Assembly: GCA_009699565.1 (NCBI GenBank)
Contig: WLNX01000067.1
Location: 1 to 8,589 of the forward strand
Direction of reading: 5' to 3'
Origin: Actinomycetota bacterium
Lineage (GTDB): Bacteria > Actinomycetota > Thermoleophilia > Solirubrobacterales > Solirubrobacteraceae
Length of the DNA stretch: 8,589 nt
The stretch's first letter is position 1; the number at the start of each line of letters is the position of its first letter. Of the stretch, positions 1 through 6,035 are shown piece by piece. Under the pieces are notes generated by a model. The model searched no databases, was not told the origin of the DNA, and saw only the letters and a program-made list of their open reading frames with translations. The position numbers and the translations under genes are program-made.

Positions 1-1
1 C

Positions 2-382
2 CGCTACATGGCGACCGGCAAGCGCAAGCGCGCAGTTGCACGCGTGATCCTCAAGCCTGGCAAGGGCGAGTACACGATCAACGGCCGTTCGATGGATGAC
101 TTCTTCCCGCGTCCAGCCCTTCAGCGGAACATCCGTCAGCCGCTTGAGGCAGTCGGCTACGAGGGCAAGATGGACGTAGTCGCACGGATGCATGGAGGTG
201 GCGTCTCCGCCCAGGCAGGCGCGTTGCGGCACGGCATCTCCCGCGCGCTCCTTGAAGCCGACCCAAATCTTCGCGGAGCGCTAAAGACCCGCGGCTTCCT
301 TACGCGCGACGCCCGCGCCAAGGAGCGCAAGAAGGCTGGCCTCAAGAAGGCCCGCAAGCGGCCGCAGTTCAGCAAGCGCTAG
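2..382 (+). CDS. rpsI: 30S ribosomal protein S9 (5' end cut off by window edge)
   Basis: This is a component of the small ribosomal subunit head; its basic C-terminal tail reaches the P-site tRNA. The frame is open from base 2 and reads R-Y-M-A-T-G-K-R-K, which lines up with the usual S9 N-terminal stretch (Q)YYGTGRRK. The ATG at base 8 is therefore most likely an internal Met and the true start lies upstream of the window. The central HGGGVSAQAGALRHGI segment and the invariant ending KKARKRPQFSKR are diagnostic of the family. About 126 residues are visible, so only a few N-terminal residues should be missing. In most bacteria rplM (L13) lies immediately upstream, which would be the expected neighbour off the left edge. 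It is followed 46 bases later by glmM on the same strand. Identity is essentially certain; only the start is unresolved. Confidence 0.97.
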   Translation, partial: RYMATGKRKRAVARVILKPGKGEYTINGRSMDDFFPRPALQRNIRQPLEAVGYEGKMDVVARMHGGGVSAQAGALRHGISRALLEADPNLRGALKTRGFLTRDARAKERKKAGLKKARKRPQFSKR

Positions 383-387
383 CCACC

Positions 388-429
388 ATGCCCCGCGCAC
401 CCAGCGTGGATTCCGAGGTTTCAGCCTGA
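388..429 (+). other. 13-codon mini-ORF ending on the glmM start
   Basis: A short ATG-initiated frame (MPRAPSVDSEVSA) fills most of the rpsI-glmM gap. Its TGA shares one base with the glmM ATG (TGATG), and the glmM ribosome binding site lies inside it. I see no Shine-Dalgarno sequence before its ATG. Such an arrangement could couple glmM translation to upstream ribosomes, but a frame this short can easily arise by chance. This is position-based inference only. Confidence 0.15.
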
Positions 430-1736
430 TGGCCCGCAAGCTCTTTGGCACTGACGGCGTACGCGGCGTAGCCGGTGAGAAACTTTCCGCCGACCTCGCC
501 TTGGCACTGGGAAGGGCTGCGACAGAGCAGGCAGGTGGAGCTGGAACCCGCGTGCTGGTGATTCGCGATACGCGCGAGTCCGGCGAGATGCTCGAGGCCG
601 CGCTCGCCGCCGGAATTACGGCTGCCGGGGGTGAAGCCCTGCTCGGCGGCGTCTTGCCAACTCCCGCCGCGCCGCTCCTCATTCGCCAGTACGGATTTGA
701 CCTCGGCGTTGTCGTCTCTGCCTCGCACAACCCCTATCAGGACAACGGCATCAAGTTCTTCGGCGGCGACTCGCTGAAGTTGACAGATGATGCCGAGGAG
801 GAGATCGAAGCGCGCCTTGAGGCCGGCTTTACTGGCAACACGCGGATCGGCCGTTCGCGCACCCTCCACGGGACGCAGGAGGATTACCTGCGAGCGCTGG
901 AAACTCGCTTCAGCGACCTCGACCTGTCGGGCAGAAAGCTCCTGCTCGACTGCGCCAACGGCGCAACTTACCGCGTAGGACCGGAGATCTTCAGGCGCCT
1001 TGGCGCCGAGGTTTCGACACTCGGGACCGAGCCCGACGGCCGCAACATCAACGAGGGGGTTGGCTCGACCCACATCGGGTCTCTCGCCGCAGCGGTCGCA
1101 GAGGGAGGTTACGACCTCGGATTCGCCTTCGACGGTGACGGTGACCGGATGCTCGCGGCTGACCGCAGCGGTGTACCAGTGGACGGTGACGAGCTGATTG
1201 CGATCGCTGCGCTGCACATGCGCGATGCCGGCCGACTGGAAGGGAACGGTGTTGTCGTCACTGTGATGACCAACTACGGCTTCCACACCGCGATGACCGA
1301 GGTGGGGATCGAGGTCGCGTCGACCGACGTTGGAGACCGTTATGTCCTGGCCGAACTGCGCGAACGCGGCTGGGTCCTTGGCGGAGAGCAGTCAGGCCAC
1401 ATCATCGAGATGGGGTTTGTCCCCTCGGGCGACGGCATCGCCAGCGCCCTGCTAACTCTGGAGGCGTTGAAGGGCGCCGACCTGTCCGAGCGCTCGGCGA
1501 TGGCAAAACTCCCCCAGAAACTCGTCAACGTGCCTGTCGCCGACAAGGCCGCCGCGCTGCTTGCGGTCGAAGGCCCCAGCGCCGATGAGAACGCCGCGCT
1601 CGCGGGACGAGGACGGGTGCTGGTCCGCTCCAGCGGAACCGAGGAGCTCATCCGGGTGATGGTCGAAGCGCCAGATCAGGCCGAGTGCGACGCAATCTGC
1701 GCACGCCTGGTCGCTCTCGTGGACGCCGCCGCCTAA
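429..1736 (+). CDS. glmM: phosphoglucosamine mutase GlmM
   Basis: This cytoplasmic enzyme interconverts glucosamine-6-phosphate and glucosamine-1-phosphate, the second step toward UDP-GlcNAc for peptidoglycan. The 435-residue product, slightly shorter than the roughly 445 of E. coli GlmM, shows the four-domain phosphohexomutase pattern. It opens with the typical MARKLFGTDGVRG. The catalytic phosphoserine loop SASHNP (S99) is followed by DNGIKFF, the metal-binding loop DGDGDR is at 235-240, and the sugar-binding loop GGEQSGH is at 318-324. The C-terminal phosphate-binding loop is RSSGTEELIRVMVE at 400-413. In that loop the usual SGTEP proline is Glu406, a mild oddity; every catalytic residue is present. 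The start is fixed by the conserved N terminus, and a GAGG at 415-418 sits 10 bases upstream. It lies between rpsI and glmS, as in many actinobacteria, but no coaA follows as in Streptomyces. It probably shares the rpsI transcript. Confidence 0.97.
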   Translation: MARKLFGTDGVRGVAGEKLSADLALALGRAATEQAGGAGTRVLVIRDTRESGEMLEAALAAGITAAGGEALLGGVLPTPAAPLLIRQYGFDLGVVVSASHNPYQDNGIKFFGGDSLKLTDDAEEEIEARLEAGFTGNTRIGRSRTLHGTQEDYLRALETRFSDLDLSGRKLLLDCANGATYRVGPEIFRRLGAEVSTLGTEPDGRNINEGVGSTHIGSLAAAVAEGGYDLGFAFDGDGDRMLAADRSGVPVDGDELIAIAALHMRDAGRLEGNGVVVTVMTNYGFHTAMTEVGIEVASTDVGDRYVLAELRERGWVLGGEQSGHIIEMGFVPSGDGIASALLTLEALKGADLSERSAMAKLPQKLVNVPVADKAAALLAVEGPSADENAALAGRGRVLVRSSGTEELIRVMVEAPDQAECDAICARLVALVDAAA

Positions 1737-1737
1737 C

Positions 1738-1785
1738 GGGCTCGGATTGGCCCGACGGGTAGCGTCGAGCCCACTAGGTAGGCTC
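1738..1785 (+). promoter_or_regulatory. glmS leader with two competing stems around the ribosome binding site
   Basis: The 54-base glmM-glmS gap contains a perfect 7-bp inverted repeat, GGGCTCG (1738-1744) with CGAGCCC (1766-1772), extendable by one G-U pair (1745 with 1765). Its loop holds a small GCCC-GAC-GGGT hairpin (1750-1760). The right arm can instead pair with a third copy of the motif: GAGCC (1767-1771) with GGCTC (1781-1785). That second stem places the glmS Shine-Dalgarno region AGGTAGG (1776-1782) in its loop and stem. The two pairings cannot form together. No T-run follows, so a factor-independent terminator is not indicated. A translational switch is an inference from base pairing; chance in GC-rich DNA is possible. 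Confidence 0.35.
1776..1782 (+). promoter_or_regulatory. glmS ribosome binding site
   Basis: AGGTAGG offers two AGG cores, 8 and 12 bases before the glmS ATG; the nearer one is well spaced. The site lies inside the possible alternative stem of the leader. Confidence 0.6.
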
Positions 1786-1790
1786 CTCTC

Positions 1791-3653
1791 ATGTGCGGAA
1801 TCGTCGGTTATGTGGGCTCAAGGGCCGCAGAAGAGCTGCTGCTTGCGGGGCTTTCGAAGCTGGAGTACCGCGGCTACGACTCTGCCGGCATCTCCGTGAT
1901 GGCCGACGGGTCAATCGAATCCGTGCGTGCCGTGGGCAATCTTGAGCAGCTCACCAGCGCCGTCGAAGCCCGGCAGGCTGCCGGGGGAGCGACGGCGACC
2001 CTAGTCGAGGCGGCGACGATCGGGATTGGGCATACGCGCTGGGCAACCCACGGACGCGTCAACGAGCAGAACGCGCATCCGCACTTCGATACGGCAGACC
2101 ACGTCCACGTCGTCGTGAACGGGATCGTCGAGAACTATCTGCAGCTTCGGGATCGTCTGATCGGCGACGGGGCGACCTTCACCTCGGAAACCGACGCAGA
2201 GGTGATCGCACACCTTGTCGCTTCGCACTTGGATGGAGACCTCGAGCAGGCAGTACGCGATGCCTTCGCAGAGCTCCAGGGCCACTTCGCATTCGTAGCG
2301 ATGACGGCAGAAGCCCCCGGCCTGCTCGTTGGAGCCCGCAAGGAATGCCCGCTCATTCTCGGCGTCGGAGACGGCGAGATGTTCCTGGCTTCCGCGGTTC
2401 CCGCCTTCCTCGCGCAGACCAGGCGCGTCCAATACGTCGAGAACGACGAGATCGTTGCAGTCCGTGCGGAAGGCGCCACATTCACTACTCCTGCGGGCGA
2501 GCCGATAGAGCGAGAGGTTACGACCGTCGATTGGGACGAGGAGACCGCCGAGAAGGGCGGCTACGAGACCTTCATGCTGAAGGAGATTCACGAGCAGGCC
2601 GACGCGATCGCCGAAACCATCGCGGATCGGACCGTCCGTGATGACGGAGTCGACCTTGACGACCTTGGCGCCCTTACCGATCAGCAGCTCCGCGATGCCA
2701 AGCGGATCGTGGTTGTCGCTTGCGGAACGTCGTTCCACGCAGGGTTGATCGGGCGCTACGCAATCGAGGAACTCGCACGCGTCCCCGTGGATGTGGAGAT
2801 TGCTTCCGAGTACCGCTACCGCAATCCGATAGTCGGTCCCGGCGACTTGGTGATAGGTATTACGCAGTCGGGGGAGACGGCCGACACGCTGGCAGCGATG
2901 AGACTCGCCCGCGAGAGGGGAGCCACGGTGCTGGCGATCACCAACATCATGGGCTCCCAGGCCACGCGTGACGCCGATGGCGTCCTCTACACGCGCGCCG
3001 GGCTCGAAGTGTCGGTCGCCGCAACGAAAACGTTTGTCTGTCAGGTAGCCGTCATGTATCTGCTGGCGCTCCGCCTTGCAGAGCTCCATTCGACGCTGGA
3101 TGAGACTCGCCGAGTGCAGTTGGTTGGGCAGCTAAAGCAGATGCCGAGCCTTGTCGACGAACTGCTCGATGGAATCGATCCGGTTGTCGAGGCGATAGCG
3201 GAGCAGGTCTGGGAGGCCGACTTCTTCCTTTATCTCGGTCGCCACGCCGGGGTAGCCGTCGCTGACGAAGGCGCTTTGAAGCTGAAGGAGATCTCTTACA
3301 TCTCTACGGAGGCGTATGCCGCCGGTGAGATGAAGCACGGCCCGATTGCGTTGCTGAGCGAGCAAACCCCGGTTGTCACCGTGGCGACCGACTCGCCGGT
3401 GCTGGACAAGGTGATCTCCAACATGCAGGAGGTTCGGGCACGCGGCGCCTTTCTGGTCGCGGTTGCCACCGCCGGCAACAAGACGATCGGCGAGCAGTCG
3501 GATGCGGTGATTGAGATTCCCGCAACCGACTGGATTCTTCAGCCGCTCCTGGCCGTTATCCCGCTCCAGCTCCTTGCCTACCGGATCGCCCGCCGCCGCG
3601 GCCTCAACGTGGACCAGCCTCGGAATCTGGCGAAGACCGTCACTGTTGAATAA
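1791..3653 (+). CDS. glmS: glutamine-fructose-6-phosphate aminotransferase (isomerizing) GlmS
   Basis: This cytoplasmic enzyme makes glucosamine-6-phosphate and glutamate from fructose-6-phosphate and glutamine, the committing step of hexosamine synthesis. The 620-residue protein is full length. The N-terminal glutamine amidotransferase domain begins Met-Cys2, with Cys2 as nucleophile after Met removal. It shows HTRWATHG (81-88), NGIVEN (110-115) and SETD (132-135). Two SIS sugar-isomerase domains follow: the first with CGTSFHA (311-317) and TQSGET (358-363), the second with EGALKLKEISY (493-503), GEMKHGP (512-518) and the C-terminal LAKTVTVE. By alignment to the E. coli catalytic residues, Lys497, Glu500, His516 and Lys615 are conserved at a constant offset of 12. 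That offset comes from an insertion at about residues 60-76, which I associate with actinobacterial GlmS. It is followed 9 bases later by acpS. No glmS ribozyme fits in the leader. Confidence 0.98.
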   Translation: MCGIVGYVGSRAAEELLLAGLSKLEYRGYDSAGISVMADGSIESVRAVGNLEQLTSAVEARQAAGGATATLVEAATIGIGHTRWATHGRVNEQNAHPHFDTADHVHVVVNGIVENYLQLRDRLIGDGATFTSETDAEVIAHLVASHLDGDLEQAVRDAFAELQGHFAFVAMTAEAPGLLVGARKECPLILGVGDGEMFLASAVPAFLAQTRRVQYVENDEIVAVRAEGATFTTPAGEPIEREVTTVDWDEETAEKGGYETFMLKEIHEQADAIAETIADRTVRDDGVDLDDLGALTDQQLRDAKRIVVVACGTSFHAGLIGRYAIEELARVPVDVEIASEYRYRNPIVGPGDLVIGITQSGETADTLAAMRLARERGATVLAITNIMGSQATRDADGVLYTRAGLEVSVAATKTFVCQVAVMYLLALRLAELHSTLDETRRVQLVGQLKQMPSLVDELLDGIDPVVEAIAEQVWEADFFLYLGRHAGVAVADEGALKLKEISYISTEAYAAGEMKHGPIALLSEQTPVVTVATDSPVLDKVISNMQEVRARGAFLVAVATAGNKTIGEQSDAVIEIPATDWILQPLLAVIPLQLLAYRIARRRGLNVDQPRNLAKTVTVE

Positions 3654-3662
3654 ACTCACTCC

Positions 3663-4028
3663 ATGAGTGAAGCTCCGCGCGTTGGAATTGATCTCCTCGA
3701 AATCGAGCGGCTCGAGCTCGCCTTGGAGCGTCGGCCGCAACTCGCGCTGAGACTGTTCACCGATCAGGAGCGCGAATACGCCGCGGGCAATGTCCGCCCC
3801 GCGCAGCACCTTGCGGCGCGCTTCTGCGCCAAGGAAGCGGCGACCAAGGCGCTCGGGCTGAGCGTACTGCGCCCGCTGGAGATCGAAGTTGTCTCCGAGG
3901 CCGACGGGTCGCCTTCTCTGCTGCTGAGCGGCCTCGCAAGCGAGCGGGCAGCCGAGCTGTCCAAGTCGCTTACCTGCTCGCTGACACACACCCGCTCGAC
4001 CGCCTGTGCGATCGTGATCGCCGGATGA
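3663..4028 (+). CDS. acpS: holo-[acyl-carrier-protein] synthase AcpS
   Basis: The enzyme transfers 4'-phosphopantetheine from coenzyme A to a serine of acyl carrier protein, activating it for fatty acid synthesis. At 121 residues it has the usual AcpS length. The N-terminal VGIDLLEIER carries the metal-binding Asp10. RFCAKEAATKALG (53-65) carries Glu58 and the family's Lys57 and Lys62. A GSP turn (82-84) and SLTHT (106-110) match the later family motifs. The start is nine bases after the glmS stop; I see no convincing Shine-Dalgarno sequence, so translation may depend on ribosomes finishing glmS. The end overlaps the next gene by ATGA. In Streptomyces acpS also sits between glmS and the NAD(P)HX repair gene, which supports the call. 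Confidence 0.94.
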   Translation: MSEAPRVGIDLLEIERLELALERRPQLALRLFTDQEREYAAGNVRPAQHLAARFCAKEAATKALGLSVLRPLEIEVVSEADGSPSLLLSGLASERAAELSKSLTCSLTHTRSTACAIVIAG

Positions 4029-5542
4029 CATTCCCCGTCTGGCTCGATCCGTTGAGTGATGCCGAGCGCGCACGGGCTGCAGACGCGTGGGCGATAGAGC
4101 AGCAGGGGACGGCCGGACTTGTGCTGATGGAGAGGGCCGCAGCAGGCCTTGCCGATTACGTCCAGCGTTATGTCGGTGAGGGACTGGTTGTGGTGGTCTG
4201 TGGAAAGGGCAACAACGGCGGAGACGGCTACGCGGCCGCGAGAATGCTGCGCAACGCAGGGCGGTCGGTGCGCGTGCTCTTCGCAGGCGATCAGGAGAAG
4301 GTCAGCGACGAGAACCGCGCTCAGCAGGTCAGCCTCCACGGAGAGCAGCCGTTGCCCTTCTCAGCCGAGCTGCTCGACGACGCAGCAGTCGTCGTCGATG
4401 CCCTGCTCGGGACCGGTTTCAGCGGCAAGCCGAAAGGAGAGATCGGCGAGGCGATCGCCGCCATCCAGAAGTGCGGCAAGCCGGTAGTCGCCGCCGACGT
4501 GCCGAGTGGGGTCGACGCGTCAACCGGGGAGGCTGGCGGGGCAGCCGTAGCGGCTCAGATGACCGTCACATTTGGGTGCGACAAGATCGGCCTCCACATC
4601 AACCCCGGGCGCGAGCACTCGGGCGCCACCCGGCTTGCGGACATCGGCATACAAGAGAGTGCGCCGCTGGAGGCGCCAACCGTCGGCCTGATCAAGGAGG
4701 CGGAACTGATCGCGCTGCTGCCGCGGCGTGGCGCCTCGTCAAACAAGTTCACAAGCGGGCACCTCTATCTGGCTGCAGGCTCGAGGGGCTTGACTGGCGC
4801 GGCCGTGCTCGCCGGCAAAGCCGCTATGCGTGCGGGTGCGGGCTATGTGACTGCCTGCGTGCCCGCCAGCGAGCAGCCCGTCGTCGCCGCGCAGTTCGTC
4901 GAGGTGATGCAGATGGCTCTGCCGGGCAGCGACGGCCACCACTGCGCCGACGGCGCCAGCCTCCTGGCTGCTGCAGTTCGCAAGCGGCCTGGGGCGGTCC
5001 TGCTTGGTCCCGGGATCGGTTCAAGCAAAGGAGCACGGTCATTCGCCAGGGCCGTTGCCGAGAGCGTTGATCAGCCGATGGTCATTGACGCAGATGGCCT
5101 CAACGCCTACGCGGGGCGGTTGAAAGAGCTTGCGGCGCGGCGCAACGCGACCGTTCTGACTCCCCATGAGGGAGAGCTTGCCCGGCTGCTCGACTGCGAC
5201 TCCGGCGAAGTTAAGGCTCGGCGTCTGCGGTCTGTTCGGCTGGCTGCAAAGCGTGCCAAGGCCACCGTTGTCCTCAAAGGCGTCGACACGCTCGTCTGCT
5301 CTGCGCAAGGAGTTGTTGCGGTCAGTCCGGGCGCCCCGCCTGCGCTTGCGACGGCCGGCACGGGAGACGTTCTCGGAGGGATCATCGGTGCGCTTCTGGC
5401 CCGCGGCGTCGCGCCGTTTGAGGCGGCATGCGCCGGTGTCCGGCTGCACGCCCGCGCCGCTGCGCTGGCGACCGCGCACGGCGGGGCTGAGGGAATGATC
5501 GCGAGCGATCTGGTTGCCTCCCTGCCCTTGGCGTGGGACTGA
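4025..5542 (+). CDS. nnr: bifunctional NAD(P)H-hydrate epimerase / ADP-dependent NAD(P)H-hydrate dehydratase
   Basis: This metabolite-repair enzyme restores hydrated NADH and NADPH: the N-terminal half epimerizes R- and S-NAD(P)HX and the C-terminal half dehydrates S-NAD(P)HX using ADP. The 505-residue fusion is the common bacterial form. The YjeF_N domain (about 1-215) contains CGKGNNGGDGY (59-69), VDALLGTG (124-131) and ADVPSGVDASTG (157-168). The YjeF_C domain, a ribokinase-like fold (about 230-505), contains LGPGIG (327-332), VIDADGLN (353-360), TPHEGE (379-384), LKGVDTLV (417-424) and the ATAGTGDVLGG loop (442-452), whose Asp448 is the expected catalytic residue. Both halves look intact. 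The ATGA overlap with acpS and the lack of a strong separate ribosome binding site suggest translational coupling. Confidence 0.96.
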   Translation: MTFPVWLDPLSDAERARAADAWAIEQQGTAGLVLMERAAAGLADYVQRYVGEGLVVVVCGKGNNGGDGYAAARMLRNAGRSVRVLFAGDQEKVSDENRAQQVSLHGEQPLPFSAELLDDAAVVVDALLGTGFSGKPKGEIGEAIAAIQKCGKPVVAADVPSGVDASTGEAGGAAVAAQMTVTFGCDKIGLHINPGREHSGATRLADIGIQESAPLEAPTVGLIKEAELIALLPRRGASSNKFTSGHLYLAAGSRGLTGAAVLAGKAAMRAGAGYVTACVPASEQPVVAAQFVEVMQMALPGSDGHHCADGASLLAAAVRKRPGAVLLGPGIGSSKGARSFARAVAESVDQPMVIDADGLNAYAGRLKELAARRNATVLTPHEGELARLLDCDSGEVKARRLRSVRLAAKRAKATVVLKGVDTLVCSAQGVVAVSPGAPPALATAGTGDVLGGIIGALLARGVAPFEAACAGVRLHARAAALATAHGGAEGMIASDLVASLPLAWD

Positions 5543-5546
5543 CGAT

Positions 5547-5550
5547 AGGA
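5547..5550 (+). promoter_or_regulatory. ribosome binding site of the CBS-domain gene
   Basis: AGGA lies 8 bases before the ATG at 5559. It supports that start over an in-frame ATG at 5514, which would overlap nnr by 29 bases and add 15 residues unlike a CBS domain. Confidence 0.6.
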
Positions 5551-5558
5551 TTCGGCGA

Positions 5559-6026
5559 ATGAGCTCAACAGTCAGTCAAATCATGGATGCCGATCCGCAG
5601 ACGATCGGCCCCGACGCCAGTGTCGAAGAGGTCGTCCAGCAGATGCACGACCATGAGCTTCCCGGCCTGCCGGTTGTCGACGAGGATGACGTGCTGATCG
5701 GCATTGTCACCGAGAGCGACCTCCTGCTCTTTGATGAGCACGAGGACGTAGATCCGCCGGCGCATGTCCAGATCATGGGCGGGGTGATCTACCTCGGATC
5801 GGTCAAACACTGGGAGGAGCGCGTCCGCAAGTCGGTCGCCAGCACCGTTGAGGAGCTGATGACGACCGATCCAATTACCGCCAGTCCAGACGATGACGCG
5901 CACGACGCAGGGCATCTGATCTCGGAGCATGGGCATAACCGACTCCCGGTTGTCGACGACGAGGGGCGGCTGGTAGGGGTCGTCACGCGCGTCGACGTGC
6001 TCGAGGCACTGCTCGAAGATCGCTAG
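5559..6026 (+). CDS. tandem CBS-domain protein, putative adenine-nucleotide sensor
   Basis: The product is a 155-residue soluble protein made almost only of two CBS modules, which pair to form a Bateman domain that usually binds AMP, ATP or related ligands. CBS1 spans about residues 4-58 (VSQIMDADPQTIGPD through GIVTESDLL) and CBS2 about 97-155 (VEELMTTDPITASPD through GVVTRVDVLEAL). Both keep the G-x-x-T-x-x-D ribose-binding motif: Thr51/Asp54 and Thr143/Asp146. A linker of about 38 residues holds a PAHVQIMGGVIYLGSV segment seen in stand-alone bacterial CBS pairs. There is no fused enzyme, signal peptide or membrane segment. The chosen ATG is 16 bases after nnr, with a good AGGA before it. 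The gene sits between nnr and alr, where I would not expect one from Streptomyces gene order. Nucleotide binding is a family-level inference, and the regulated partner is unknown. Confidence 0.9.
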   Translation: MSSTVSQIMDADPQTIGPDASVEEVVQQMHDHELPGLPVVDEDDVLIGIVTESDLLLFDEHEDVDPPAHVQIMGGVIYLGSVKHWEERVRKSVASTVEELMTTDPITASPDDDAHDAGHLISEHGHNRLPVVDDEGRLVGVVTRVDVLEALLEDR

Positions 6027-6030
6027 GGGG
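6025..6030 (+). promoter_or_regulatory. ribosome binding site of alr
   Basis: AGGGGG overlaps the stop of the CBS gene and ends 5 bases before the alr ATG. It is the strongest purine-rich site in the operon, although slightly close to the start. Confidence 0.55.
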
Positions 6031-6035
6031 ATCGG

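Noticed and set aside
369..1286. 305-codon open frame on the - strand, opposite glmM
   Set aside because: It mirrors the well-identified glmM and shows no domain; such long antisense frames are expected where third positions are strongly GC.
1738..1772. Factor-independent terminator between glmM and glmS
   Set aside because: The 7-bp stem is not followed by a T-run; the next bases are ACTAGGTAGG, the ribosome binding region.
1737..1790. glmS ribozyme or other known large riboswitch before glmS
   Set aside because: The gap is only 54 bases, too short for the glmS ribozyme core, and I see no matching conserved core.
2001..3089. 362-codon open frame on the - strand, opposite glmS
   Set aside because: It lies wholly within glmS, has no recognisable motif, and its composition (rich in Arg, His, Gly) is that of an antisense shadow of GC-rich coding DNA.
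3132..4073. 313-codon open frame on the - strand across the 3' part of glmS and acpS
   Set aside because: It crosses two firmly assigned genes and their junction, with no family motif.
5514..5558. Upstream ATG start for the CBS protein
   Set aside because: It would overlap nnr by 29 bases and add 15 basic, non-family residues, whereas the ATG at 5559 has a well-placed AGGA.
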